In this document: in pieces, positions 8,727 to 20,600 of the stretch | Layout: each line of letters opens with the position of its first letter | Position numbering within the stretch: position 1 is the stretch's first letter | Assembly: GCA_900088475.1 (NCBI GenBank) | Contig: FLMG01004442.1 | Coordinates: 1,147 to 30,217, forward strand | DNA: 29,071 bases | Direction of reading: 5' to 3' | DNA from: Hyphochytrium catenoides | Lineage: Eukaryota > Sar > Hyphochytriomycetes > Hyphochytriales > Hyphochytriaceae | Translations under genes and position numbers: made by a program | Notes under the pieces: generated by a model | What the model was told of the DNA's origin: nothing | Databases searched by the model: none | Seen by the model: the letters and a program-made list of their open reading frames with translations, nothing else

Positions 8727-11674
8727 CTGGCTCTTGTCTTGGCTGGTAATAAAATAGCTGATTGTCGCTTGACTGCCCTCCCCGCCACTGTGGTTCTATC
8801 AGAAATCCCTTCTTCTTCTGTTCCTCCTCTCCTTTCTTGGTTATTATCATTCTTCTTCTATTCTTACTCTTTGCGCTATTGTTGGTCCTCCAGTGACAGA
8901 AAGCCTCATCAGCCATTCCTGCTATTTACCCTGGCTCTTCCTTCCTTCGTCTTCTGTCATTCTGTTCCTAGGTCGTCTTGGTGTGCAGGGTCTTTCAGCA
9001 TGCAATATCAAATAAGAATTGCGACAGGTGGACGTGTGATGTAAGAGGAGTGGGAATCGAGCAAGAGGCATAAAGATGCTTGGTCCTTACTTTGGCGGGC
9101 TAGGCTTCAGTTCAGACAGCACCACGCAGAGAAAGACTTTATGAGAGGAGTGCTTTTCCACTCCTGAGAAGTTATTGGATCATACAAAGATGGTAAAGCT
9201 TTACTCTCCCTTGTGACAGGGTCAGTCTCCCCAGGAATGCAGAGATAGAGATAGAAGCATGCAAGGGAGATTGGATAAAGGAGCTAGCCTAAGGACATGC
9301 ACAGAGAAATGAAAGCGAAGACCAATAAAAAAGGAAGGAGAGAAAGACGAGTATCCACCCTGCAAGCCACTCACTGACTTCGAGGCAGGACTACCCGTCT
9401 TCCTGAGGGTACTCTTGAAGAGATGAAGAGGTTGAACCCCCTACATCTGGCCAGTCCCCAACAACCTGGGCTCAGGTGGTGTTAGTAGGAATGTGGCAGA
9501 TTTTGGTAATCATACGCTACTAGTGGTAGGAAGAGAGACAACAGGAGGCAAACCATCTCCTTCGTCATCTTTTTTAGAGGAGCTGATAGCAGCATCACCA
9601 TTGGCCTTATCTTTTTGAAGTCAGCTTGAGTGTCTCATTATTAGTCACTTCCACTGATATCTTAATGAGGTCAAGCGACGTTAAAAATTTGTATTGGAGT
9701 GTGCAACCAACTGATTAGAAATGCACTCACCACGTGCCCTCTGTCTCCATTATGCGAGTCATTAACGCGCGGGATACCTTAGCGAAAGACCCTATGAGCT
9801 CAAGCACTGCTGATGTTTATCTATCATGATATGCGGGGCCCTTGCTGGGTGACCTCTTGATGATGTTCCTACCAACAAACATACTAGAGGAGGGTTCCAG
9901 CCCATGGACGACCTTCTTGCAGTCAAGGCTGCTTTCAAGTCAGAAATAGGAGGAAGCCACCCAGAATCATGGGATCCTAGAAAGGAGGCAACTTCCAAGC
10001 TCTACACGACGGTTGGGGCTGCACCTTCCTTTAAATAATAAGAGCTCCGTCGTCCGTAAATAAGTTCGAGCCACCTCGCTGGCCTAAACGGTGAAAAATG
10101 GGGTGACTTTTGTCCTTCATCCTGCGCCCCACCAATTTTGATTTACTTATCAAGATGTGTGTTGGATGCGCCTAATAATGACTTCATTATGTTAAAGTTT
10201 GCAAGCTCTCTGACGAGGCGCTATTACGATATGGCGTGACTTCATACTTCTAACTCTGCCGAGGATGGAATATTGTGGTACTCATCAGTAGTACTAAGGA
10301 GACTTGACAACAAGTGACGTCACCAAGTTATGTCTAAGAGAGTCATACTATTATAAAAAGCGGCAGATGAGATGCACCACCCATCATCAGCGGTTAGTCT
10401 TCTTAGCGCCTTCTTCTTCTACCCCCTCAATCTTTTCATTTAATTCGCTCCGCACCGCCGCAAGGACCGTGGTGATAATACGATGTAGGTAACAGAAGTA
10501 CAAGTACCTCGTCGTCTCAACCCCCTTCCACAACAATGAAGCCAGCGGCACTGCCGCACCGAGTAATTGCAGTTGATGTTTGTTATTGTTGTCGGGCCGC
10601 CACAAACAGCAGAAGATCCTTCTTCTTCTTCTACTACACTACTGTTTCTTATTGTGATTGTTGTTCTGACTGCGCCATACTAGTCATCCCCCTAGAACCA
10701 GCCAACAAGATCACCATGATGAAGCCAACAATCCTTTAGCAGGGAGAAGAGAAGAAGACGAGGAAGTCCATGAACGAGGATCAACAACAAGGCAACAACA
10801 TCATCGCTGATTGACGTCGTGTCCAATCCTGCCTGCACTTTTTCTTCTTTCGGGGTTCGTTGTTCTCATCATCCATCATCTCAAGTTCTATGACAGGGTA
10901 ATAAAGGTTCCAGATCCTGTCCCACATCATCATCAGATCATCAGCCTAGAAGGGGAATTCGTCAACCGATAAGTCGAAACTTAGAATGATCGTATCCTCG
11001 GTAGAGCCCCATAGTGTTTCGGATGCTTGAGTACAGATATAGAGTAAGATTCGCTTTTCCCTTTATATTTGGTTTGGAACCTCTTGGGCCAGTACCTATT
11101 TAGGAGAATGAACTATTCTCGGGGATATTTCGGTTCATTCTGCCAATACATTCCCTATTGGCGCAGTAATTATCAGTGATTATCAAGTAAAGGTTATTGT
11201 GATCTTAGTACCTCTGCTGCTCCTCGTCCTGTCCATCAACACGACCTAGAAAATGGGGCTTCACGGCTCGCTCAGAAGCTCCTCCTTCATTTCCCACGCT
11301 ATTCTGTCCGCGATCGCAGCATTCTCTCCACCTGCTTGCACGGTTCTCTGCTCATCGTCTGCTTGTTGCCAAGCTCTTCCATAATTCTTTGGCCCGCTGC
11401 ACGGGCCTCTCCTCAGGAACACCACCACCCTAACTAGAACCACAGTCTAACCAGGGTGACGCGCGGTCGGTGTGAGACGTTATCTTATTTGATTAGGCCT
11501 TTTTTTAAAAAGTGTGGACGCCTAGAATGCATTAAGATGAGCTGACTTGCAGAGACGACGGAGCCTTTGTCCCAAGGCTACCTTCTGCTGGAGGGAGAGG
11601 CCTGAGAGACAACCTGTGCCGAACAGGGTTGTGATATCGTGTCTGGCCTCCCCGGCCTTGGAGGAGGCAGCAGT
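8727..11674. other. About 2.9 kb without a defensible gene
   Basis: Stops are frequent in all frames. The first 250 bases are rich in TTC/TCT runs. Weak candidates on the minus strand are 10387-10605 ('LLWKGVETTR' joined to 'EGVEEEGAKKTNR', no ATG) and 11261-11443 ('ADRIAWEMKEELLSEP'); neither has family resemblance or confirmed splice partners. The last few hundred bases presumably hold the exportin-T promoter and 5' UTR. No tRNA or rRNA was seen. Confidence 0.5.
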
Positions 11675-14600
11675 ATGGCGCTGAACCTTCAGGAGTTTGA
11701 GATGGCTGTCGTTTGTGCCTTTTCGATGGCACATACGGAGCCAAAAAGCGACCAGGATCGAGCACTCAAACAACAGGCGACCGCCTTCTGTGAAAAGGTA
11801 ATATAGGGATAAGAGGGATCTATCTGCTGCTCTCCCCTTCCTGAGCTCACGTGGTGCTTTCCGTGTAGGTCAAAACACTTCCTGACGCTTGGAAGCATAA
11901 TTTCCAACTCTTTACTTCTGCAACAGCTTCTGAAGCGAAATTTTATGGTCTTCAAACCCTCCAGGTAGCTGTGTGACGTCCCCAGTACTGTTGCAGCTGT
12001 TATGCTGACGACAGGAGGGGCATGATTGTAGGAACTGTTGGTGAAAGGAATGGTCTCGGAGATTGATCGGAGCCAGTTGCGCCTGGCGCTGCTCGAATGG
12101 CTTCAGACAAAAGGTTTAGAGATGCAGACGGTGAGCTCCTCGCCCTTGCCAATCCTTATTCGGTCCCAGGAAACTAACCGGGCCATGTCGTAGCTTCCTG
12201 CATTTGTGAAGAATAAGATCGCAGTAGTCCTGTGCCACCTTATCAAAGTAGACTTTCCTGAACGCTGGTCCACGGCCTTTGGTGATCTTCAGGCGCTTTG
12301 TAGTCGATCCACGGATCTGGTAGACATGTTCCTTCGAGTGCTAAGGATGATGGAGGACGATATTGTAGCTTTCAACGAACAGGTTAGTTTTAGTGAGCTG
12401 TCACTGCGAATGGCTAAGGTCAATCATCCTCATCTCAGCGTTTGTCTTGCAGCGTGGGGCCGCAGAGATACAGCACAATACCCTGATAAAGGATACGATG
12501 CGGTCAACTAGCACGATGGCCGATATATTTGAACTCTTTTTCAACGTACTAGTCTCTTACCGGAGCTCTAGACAGGAACTTTGCACTCTCTGTCTAGAGA
12601 CTATGCAGGTAAAATATCTCAAACCCAGCGTGTTGGAGGCATCGCAAATTCTGAGCTTCTGCTTTCTGTTAGTCTTTTATTGGTTGGGCCGATGTTGGGC
12701 TTATTGCCAACGACCGCTTCATCCCTCTCCTCTTTACCTTGCTGGCGGATGGAGATCTCAGAGAAGACGCTTGCTCCTGCCTCGAAGAGCTGGTCAGCAA
12801 GGGAATGGAGGAGCAGAAAAAGTTTGAGCTGCTCCGTCAACTGAACATACTTGAGGTCTGTGTTTTGCTCTCTTCCTGTTTATACATTCTATTTAGCTCT
12901 TGTGATTCGACGTCATGGCAATGTCTTACAGGTGCTTCGAGGACTAAGAATTGATGACGTTGACTTCGCCGAAAGTGTGGGAGGACTGGTGAATATTATT
13001 GGGTTGGAACTAATCCAGTGTGCGGAGGCCTTTGAGCCCGATGGAGAGAAGAGCGAGCTAGCCGCAAAGGCGACAGAGATGCTAAAGGTGTGCAGGAGCC
13101 AAAAACCGTACTACTCGCTCTTTCATTAAATGTTTACTCTCGTGACAGGAAGCACTTCCGCTTATCTTCACCCTCTTTGGTCATGAGGAGATCGGCGTCA
13201 GCAGCGAACTCTTTGGCACGGTGAATTCTCTCATTAACGATATGAAGCGGCAGAAAGGTCATCCATTAAAGAGCTACTCCCTGGATTTCTCAGATATCAT
13301 TGAAAAGATCTTTGGGATTCTACTTCAGAGAATCCGGTAAGCCCAGAGCCATACTTGTGATGCAACGGATGGGGGAGTGACCATGCTTGGATCGCTAGGT
13401 ATCCAGAAGGGTTTGACTACGAGGCAGTTAACAGCGAGGAACATGCAGCTAGAGAAGAGTACCGTTCTGCGCTCCGTAAAGTGTTCGTGAACACGACAAG
13501 GTAAGTTCTCTTTGTCGACTAGCGTACGGCATAGCAGTCACTCACAGCATCTGCGTAGAATCTATCCAGAGAAGATACTGTCACTAATTTGCGCGACTAT
13601 GGGAGACGTGCTACCTCGATTCCGGAGCATCGGGCCTCCTGACCAAGAGGCAGCCTTGTACTTTGTCCATCACTTCGGTGAGGGACTCACCACAGCCAAC
13701 CTACAGTCCCTTGTCCGCGAAGGGCCTTTCCCTGAGTTAATTAGCGCTATACATCAGTGTATACTGGGGTCTGGGCCTGCCCTTCATCACAGTGTTTTGC
13801 TCGTCTACCACGATATAACAGTTAGGTACGGGGCTTATCTAAACTTGATGCTGGGCTTCCAAGTGGATTCTCACTCGTGACTTTAGGTACTCGAAAGTTT
13901 TGAAGAGTGCTCCCGGACTAATTCCTGCAGTGCTAGAGGGAATGTTCGGGCCCCTGGGACTCTCGAATCACAATACGACAGTGCGCAGCCGCGTTTGCTA
14001 TTTGCTTACTCGGCTCTGTAAGCAGCTGGGAGGAGATATCCAGCCCTTTGCGGAGAGCGTCCTCCGAGGAATTGAACCGCAGCTGGTCGTTCCTCAAGTC
14101 ACTCAGAAGAATGTTTTGCTGACTTTCGAGGACCAGCTCTATCTGTTTGAGCTAGCGGGACAGATGATAGGTAGACCCCTGCATCGATTACTGTTGTCGC
14201 CTCAGTGCTTTCATCTCACATTCTCTAACGCGTCGCCTTCCGCGGTTTACAGCTATCAATCCGTCTGACAGCGTCCAGCTTCAATATCTTCAAATAGTTC
14301 TGGGCCGGCTGGCAGAGAATCTAGATGCCGCATTGCACCACCCTGCGCTGAACACAGACCCAGAAGCCATTGGACTCTGGATGTCCAGAATTATAGCTGC
14401 AATGGGGCACGTTAGCAAGGCGTTTAAGAGCGTTCCAGAAGGGCTGTGTCCAATATTTATTGGGGTGGTGGAGAAGGCTGTCATGGCCCATGCCGCCTTA
14501 CCAACTCATGACGCAATGCGCTCCAAGGTATGACCGAGCCCGGTAGGGACTTGGGACTGCACATGGTCTGACATTATGCCTTTAGATAGTCTTTTCTTTT

Positions 14601-15758
14601 TTCACTAAACGATAGCGATTCTTCACATGGTCTGACCCTTTGCACTTTAGATACTCTTTTTTTTCCACAGAATGATAGGAATTCTCGGCGCCAAGTTTAT
14701 CCCATTTGCTCAAGTGCCTGTAGTTAATCTGCTTACTCACATGAGGCCCAACAATGCCCTAGAGATCTTTCATTTGATCAACCAGCTTGTAATCACGTAC
14801 AAGGTAGATCACAATCTAACCGTCTGATGACGGTATCCATCAAGATGCTTAACACAAAGTATAGTCGCAGGTCTTCGCCATCGTTGATGGTATCTTCTTG
14901 CCATTGGTACAGAAGGTCGCAGATATTAGTCAGCTAGGCGCTTCAGCTCTGCACGAGGCGCAGGTAGAGGCCAGAACTGAAGAGGAAGCAGAGAAGGTGG
15001 AAGTACAGCGGACCTTCTACCTGTTCCTCTATCATCTCTGTTCTAATGATTTATCGCCCCTCTTGGTTAGCCCAAGTAAGTGCCAACATCGCAGGTCTTG
15101 TTGATCCCTGCTTATGACTTATGTTGGCCCTCTAAAAACTCTCTAGCAAATTGGCCTAACTTCGGTCCTATTTTGAGTCTATTGGCCTATGGCTGTAAGG
15201 ATGTGCCAGATCTTCAGGTGGGTAACACCAGTTCTTGGCCGGAACCTTTGTGCTAAATTATTCCCTCCGCCCTTGTTCTAGGCTAATAAAACCTGCTTCA
15301 CGATTGCAAGAAGCATTCTTGAAGCTTGGTTCAAGCCCGGTGATGCTCTCCAGGCGGCTGCTGTGACGGTTTCTGAACAAGCGAAGACTGCTTATGCGCA
15401 ATTTGTCTATCAGGAGGCGACACCAGCGGTCTTTTTATGCCTTCGCAGGAAGCATTTCGACGTCAATGACATCCAAGCTATAGGTGTAAGTGCTCTATAC
15501 CTCGGCACTGGTTCTCAGCCCACGATTGATGAATCACATTGCTTCTCCCAGTGTATGAAGGAGATGTCCCTGCTATTGAAGCGGAGCTCTAACATCTTTG
15601 GCTCTGAGTATGTTCGGTACCTCTCGGAGATCTGCTCGTCAGCAGCTGGATGCCCTCCCAATGTGGCATCTACCTTTGCGGCGAGGGTGCAGCAAGCCGT
15701 AGACAAGGATCTCATGCTTGCAATGAAAGAGCTGGCGAAGGGGCTAACAAAGTCATAG
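11675..15758 (+). CDS. XPOT: Exportin-T (tRNA nuclear exporter), 17 exons, complete
   Basis: Karyopherin-beta family receptor that carries mature tRNA out of the nucleus with Ran-GTP. Exons: 11675-11797, 11869-11964, 12032-12130, 12194-12382, 12453-12608, 12673-12855, 12932-13087, 13149-13336, 13399-13500, 13559-13825, 13887-14170, 14253-14527, 14651-14803, 14865-15075, 15147-15217, 15282-15485, 15552-15758. They sum to 2964 bases, exactly 988 codons (987 residues plus TAG), close to the usual size of about 960-1000. Recognisable blocks: 'LPAFVKNKIAVVLCHLIKVD' then 'FPERW' (~107, exportin-1-like N-terminal region), 'IGWADVGLIANDRFIPLLFT' (~284), 'FEDQLYLFELAGQMI' near the middle, and 'FHRMIGILGAKFIPFAQ' (~710). 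All introns are GT-AG and 58-82 bases, except the one before exon 13 (123 bases, internally duplicated). The start is the first Met of an exon that splices in frame. Confidence 0.97.
14560..14683 (+). repeat. ~64-base tandem duplication across an intron 3' end in the exportin-T gene
   Basis: Copy 1 (14560-14620) and copy 2 (14624-14683) both begin CACATGGTCTGAC, contain CTTTAGATA and a T-rich run, and end near GAT(A/AG)G..ATT. Copy 2 carries the acceptor actually needed (ending 14650), which leads into 'ILFFFHRM'. Copy 1 carries a matching but decayed acceptor (ending 14585) whose downstream frame hits a stop after nine codons. Removing one copy would leave an intron of about 59 bases, the normal size in this gene. 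Confidence 0.85.
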
Positions 15759-15955
15759 ACAGCTTGCGTTATGACATCTTAACTTATTTCTGCTTTCAAC
15801 TTTAATTTAAATAGAGTGGACTAGTTGGGGGAAGCATTCGTCCTGCTGAGCCACGTCTGATAAAGTCGCTACCTAAGGGCCCCTGTTAGCCATCAAGTTT
15901 TAGAGGACGCCTGTCGCCTAGAAAGGAACGGGTCGTCCTCAATATAATGCTGATA

Positions 15956-15961
15956 AATAAA
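15956..15961 (+). terminator. AATAAA polyadenylation signal candidate downstream of exportin-T
   Basis: Canonical hexamer about 195 bases after the TAG stop, in an AT-rich patch. It is the first exact match seen downstream on this strand. Use is inferred. Confidence 0.4.
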
Positions 15962-16218
15962 TAACGCCTTTGTCACTCCTGCTATAGATGAGACTCCACG
16001 TCAAGAAGAGTACAGGCCCTCCGTTGGTTAGAGCAAGGCAGAAGGTAAGTAGAAAGATTGAAGGCTAGACTGCTATCTATAGCGAGAGGTGGCCAGTGAG
16101 ACCAAGTAGGGAGAGCACTGGAGGATATCAAACCTCCAACTGCCGGAGGGGATTGATTCGCAATGGAAGGAGACTGCTACCCAAAATGCTGTCACTGCCC
16201 TAGTAAGTAAGTGTAAGA

Positions 16219-16500
16219 TCACCCGCAAGTGGAAAGCTTCCAAGGGACTTCGTATGGGGCTAACCTGCTAGTAAGTCGGACAATGCCGAGATGCCGGGCA
16301 CTATCAAAACTGAGTACGTCAGGGTTGTGGACAGCCGAGCCGAGCTCTCCAGTCAAAGACTTCTGTGCGTTCACCAGGAGTTGCTTAAACTGCTTTACAT
16401 CCATCTTAGTCTCCTTTACCTGATTGGACGATGATTCTCCTGAGGACCAGAACGAGCTATGAAGGAGGGCGAAATGAGCCAGTGTCTTCTTCTTCTCAGT
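16219..16500 (-). CDS. Candidate terminal exon of an unrecognised minus-strand gene
   Basis: On the minus strand an acceptor-like TTTATAG (16501-16507) precedes 93 open codons ending in TGA at 16219. The frame reads 'TEKKKTLAHFALLHSSFWSS' then 'KETKMDVKQFKQLLVNAQKS' and 'LTGELGSAVHNPDVLSF', looking like an amphipathic helical protein. An internal Met at 16404 could be the start of a 61-residue product. A second minus-strand open frame at 16663-16908 ('PIANRFSSMVMMEERL') might be an upstream exon, but no phase-consistent join was found. A donor-like GTACTC lies after 'HNPD', so the real exon may end earlier. Function unknown. It would be convergent with exportin-T. Confidence 0.35.
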   Translation of the reverse strand, partial: TEKKKTLAHFALLHSSFWSSGESSSNQVKETKMDVKQFKQLLVNAQKSLTGELGSAVHNPDVLSFDSARHLGIVRLTSRLAPYEVPWKLSTCG

Positions 16501-16959
16501 CTATAAACAGCTTACACTTTGACAAGGAGATAGACATGGGTTGGCACGGCGGTCAGCTTCAGCGAGAGACCACTCGTCCTTTGACCGCGGGGTCTTTTCT
16601 CTTTTTTCATCCCAGTGTTATCTGGATAACGTTCAGTTCTCTATAGACCAACAACTCACTTTTCAGGTGCGGGCCTGCGGCCTGGTTCGAGCTCTCCCGA
16701 TCTCCAGATCTTTTGTTCCCTCAATCTCAAGGTGAAGGAGGCACAGCCTTTCTTCCATCATCACCATTGATGAGAAGCGATTGGCGATTGGCATCATCTT
16801 CGCCTTTTCTGTGAGTCTCTTTGGGTATTCGACCCACAAACAGCTCTGCAAACAACGAGGAGAACTGACGTTAACGGCTCTGGGGTAAACTCTTGAAGCT
16901 TTTGCCAAGCTGTCCTCGCAGCACTTTTAGAAAATAACAGGCCAGCAGCAGGTCAGCAG

Positions 16960-18960
16960 AACTCGTGCCTGCTTCATTGCTTGCCTCCTTCCTCATGTCT
17001 CCCCGCGCGACCTCTTACTGACCGCTACGCCTGCCTTCTGATGCTGCTGCCTGTTGTCTCCATAGCTCTGCCTCCTGCCTCTTTCTCATCGCCGTCATCA
17101 TACCTTCCTCCTGCCTCGCTGTCTCTTGCTCCTGCTGCTGCCTCCTGCTGCTGCCCCGTGTGGCTCCTGTGCTACGGACCCCTGCCTCCTGCCCCTACTG
17201 CGCGGCTACCTCTTGTTTCCTAGGGTTCCTTGTCTCCTAGGGTTTTCTCGTTTTTATTGTGGTGCCTGTATGCCTTCTACTGCTTTGGCTGCCATCTGGT
17301 GCAGCCTTCTGCCTCCCAGCTATCTCCTGATGTCTCCTGCGTCCCGCTATCTACCGCCTGCCCCTTGCGCCTTGCGCCTGCCAATTAAATATCTCCTGGC
17401 TCCCGCCTCCTCTGTCTTCCCACAACCTGGCACTGCATTATACATCCTGCCTGCCTCCTCCTACTTGTCGCCTACTGCTGCCACCTCGAAGTTTCACAGT
17501 CTCCTGTGTTATCCTGTTCCGTGTTTCCCCTGCTGCCTCTTGCTGACCGCTTGCTGTCACTTCCTGGTGGTGCTGCGTTCTGCCTCCTGCCTTCCTGTCG
17601 CTCGGCTTTACCTTGCCTCCTCCTACTGCCCCCCGCTTGCTTTGTGTGCCCGCTGCTGCTGTCCCTTCTGCTACGGGCCTTCTCCATTGTGATGTCTTCC
17701 GGCTTCGTGCTGCTGCCTTCTGCCTCCTGTTGCTGTCTTTGCCTCCTGTCCCGTACAACCACACTCTATTGCCTTGCTGCCCCTCCTCCTCTCTTGCTGC
17801 GTCCTGCTTCGTTCTGCTGTTGCATTTTCGTACTACTCCTGCTGCCTCGCTGATGTCTCTGACTTCATGCATGAGCTTGTACCGCCTCCTGCCTCCTACT
17901 GCCTCCAGGTTGCAGCCTCCTGCTTGCTGCCCCTGCCTGTCGCTCCATCTCTCCTCCTGCTGCCCCTGGCCTGTCGCTCCATCTCCCCTCCTGCTGCCCC
18001 TGGCCTGTCGCTCCATCTCCCCTGCCTCCTGCCCCTGGCATGTCGCTCCATCTCTCTTGCCGCCTGCCTCCAACTGTGGCCTTCATTTTTGCCTTCTTTT
18101 ACCTCCTGCTAACGCCAGATCGCTGTTGTTTCGACCTGGCTCCTGCATAATTCTGTTTTGGTCTTCTGGCTGCTCCTTTTGCTTCATCTTGGCTCTTGTT
18201 ACAATGATGGTGGCCGCCCCCTGCTGCCTCTGCTACTATAACTGTACCTCTCTCCTGTTGCTGGTTATAAATGGTCCCCTCAGCTTCCCTTTCTCTGCTT
18301 GCTTTACAAACCCTAGCCTTTTTTGCCGTCGTAACTGGCCGTCCTCATTACAATCTCTTAACTCTCCTCCCGTCTCACGCTGCTGGGGCATCATACATAA
18401 ATGGTAAACCATTGTCCCTCCCCCCTCCTAACTCAGTGTGTCTCTTTCACTCTAGGCAGGCCCTCCCTCTCTTTCTCTGTCTCTTTTGTGCTCTTTGGCT
18501 TGTCGAAGTTCACCCATGCTTTCCTGTTTTCCCGCCAGCTTTTCCTCCTAGTGGTCACTTCCTCTTGTTGCCCTGAGTTTACCTTACTTCCTCTGTCTTC
18601 CTCTTTTCGCTCTCATTCACACGATATCCTTTCTTTCCTAGACATGCTCTTTCTATCCTCTTATCCGATGTACACGGCGAGCCTCCAATAGCTAGCCCGG
18701 CTACTCTTGTCTCTCATTGCCCTCAGATTTGTCCTGGTGTAACATGAAGGTAGCTTCTTCTGATCTTCTTGCTTGTGTTCTTCTCTGTTTCTTTCTCCCT
18801 ACGGCTACTTTTGACCACTTCTTCCTAGATTTCGAGCTTTATAGCGCCCGCCCATCGCTCCCTTGACTTTATGTCTGTCTCTCTCTTCATGGACGTTCAT
18901 CTGTCCTTAGAATCGCCTTAATTCATAGGTGGCGGCCCACGCTTTATCTTGTCGCCGCTT
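16960..18960. repeat. Pyrimidine-rich low-complexity block (TGCCTCCTGC-like)
   Basis: About 2 kb in which the plus strand is strongly enriched for C and T, with endless variants of TGCCTCCTGC and CTGCTGCC. Long frames occur on both strands because stop codons are scarce in such sequence, but the composition is the same in every frame and no motif stands out. I read it as simple-sequence expansion, not coding. Confidence 0.75.
17938..18070. repeat. 34-base tandem repeat, about four units
   Basis: Units start at 17938, 17972, 18006 and 18041, each opening TGTCGCTCCATCTC and continuing with CCTCCTGCTGCCCCTGGC in the better copies. Periods are 34, 34 and 35 bases, not multiples of three, which argues against a coding repeat. 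Confidence 0.85.
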
Positions 18961-19239
18961 ATGAGTTAGTAGTTGCCTGAAAAGGCAAGGGTAACAAGAA
19001 AGAAGTAAGCATGAAAAAGAAGGAGAACAAGCAATAGCTACGAAGTCTTCGTCTGTTTCAACTCCCCCGTCCACCATCGACAAGATAATCAAAAAATGAG
19101 CCACAGTAGTTGACTTTCTCAGCAATAACAATAGGAGAGAGACGAGGGGAAGAAAGGGCACACAAAGCCATTATCACCCTCGAGTAGGCCAGCAAGAGGA
19201 AGAGTCCAACTATTGAAGAGAATCGCTTCAAATATCAGC

Positions 19240-20580
19240 GCATTTCTTCTGGCACACAGTGGCTAACCTCTAACCTGTCACTGACCGCTTAGCATTGGGG
19301 TTAACCACCTCAGCTTGCTTCTGGTGCGGCACTTAGTGCTGAACGCCTCAGCAGACCATCTATGTTGGTCCTGGTTAGGATTAGGATCAAACATCAGTAC
19401 TGGTACGTAGTAGTAGGCTGGCCTAAACCTGGAACCGACTGGCACCTATACCGCCAATAGGTTGAGGCTGGCATCATGGTTGAGGCTGGCATCTATGCTG
19501 ACAGACAGGCGGGGGCTGCTTAAGGACTATGGTCAATCATCAACAATGCTTAGCCTGGGAAGAAGCTACCGCGCTAAATAAACTGCCACTGGGACTGACA
19601 CCTAGGCTGATATCTCGGCAGGCAGTTAGATTATCCACTAAGCTGATAACAAACCAGGGTGGAACCTACGTTTGCTATAGGTAGGCTGACAACAAACAGG
19701 CTAGAACCTACGCGGGCAAGCACCTAGGGGTTGACAGGCAAATTTGCGCTAATAAAAGGGAGAATCACCAATAATGCTGGTAGCTATCAGGTTGGCCTAG
19801 AGGGCGGCCCTAACAATAGACTGGCACCTACAATGACGACTACCTAGGCAGCCACCTACCCTGGCTTGCACCGAAGAAGGACCATTCAAGCTGCACCTAC
19901 TTGACTGGCCGGGTTCTAAGCTACTGGACACCTTGGGGTGGTATTTAGCAGGCGACTACGGCGGCTTGCACCAAACCATGCACTAAGCGGCCTCCTAGGC
20001 TGGTACCTATTTACGCTGATATCGAGACTGATGAGACGTAGGGCTGCAAGTTAGGCTGACACTTACTAAGGCTGACAGCAAGACTGGCATCAAATCCAAC
20101 TCCAAGGCGTACCTAGCTTTACACCTACGATGGCGTTTTCCCGCCTAGCTGCCATCCACGGCTGACAACTCTAAGCTGCTGACACTTACGGCTGGCACCT
20201 AGCCTCTTACGTCGTAGGCTGGTATCTAAGCTGGTACCTAGTCGCACCTTCGCGTGGCCACCCTGAGTGGCGCTAAGGAAGAGGAGACCTATGGCACCTA
20301 GGCCCGCACGTAAGAGTTTGTACCTAATCTGGCGCCGCAAGCAGGCTAGTAGTACCTCGAAAATTTACCCAGGTCAGCACGTGCTGCGCACGTACGGTGG
20401 CATGTAAGTCCGACGCCAAGGCTGATACCTCAACCGGCGGCATGAAGGCTTGCATCAAGGCTGGCACCTACTAGTAGGTTGGTCCCTGGCAAGCTGACGC
20501 CTACGCCCGCAAGCAGGCTAGCCACACACCGAAGGCAGCTATCTAGGATGTCATATGAGGTTGTCACGTACAATACTCAG
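19240..20580 (+). repeat. Degenerate 12-base repeat field, core GGCTGGCACCTA
   Basis: The stretch is filled with variants of RGCTGGYAYCTA, mostly in one orientation and with uneven spacing. Clear copies: GACTGGCACCTA (19438), GGCTGGCATCTA (19478), GGCTGGCACCTA (about 20191 and 20459) and the back-to-back GGCTGGTATCTA AGCTGGTACCTAG near 20217-20241. It looks like an old minisatellite that has lost its regular period. No gene is visible inside it. Confidence 0.8.
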
Positions 20581-20600
20581 GAGGCCGTCCGCGTAAGGAT

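Noticed and set aside
9792-9998. 68-codon minus-strand frame
   Set aside because: Mixed composition, no motif, no splice signals in phase.
10387-10605. Minus-strand 72-codon frame with a hydrophobic stretch and a charged end
   Set aside because: Starts without ATG, upstream stop close by, no splice partner and no family resemblance.
11261-11443. Minus-strand short frame ending 'EMKEELLSEP'
   Set aside because: Overlaps an alternative minus-strand reading ('VQRAKELWKSLATSRR'); neither could be tied to other exons.
17938-18070. Spaced repeats considered as a CRISPR array
   Set aside because: Head-to-tail units without unique spacers, in a eukaryotic gene context.
17438-18073. 211-codon minus-strand open frame rich in Gly, Gln, Arg and Glu
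   Set aside because: It is the complement of the CT-rich block; the tandem unit is 34-35 bases, so the frame slips through the repeat, and the plus strand is equally open (264 codons at 17613-18407). Open because stops are rare in this composition.
17613-18407. 264-codon plus-strand open frame, Leu/Ser/Cys/Pro-rich
   Set aside because: Same low-complexity block; no domain, no start context, repeats not in multiples of three.
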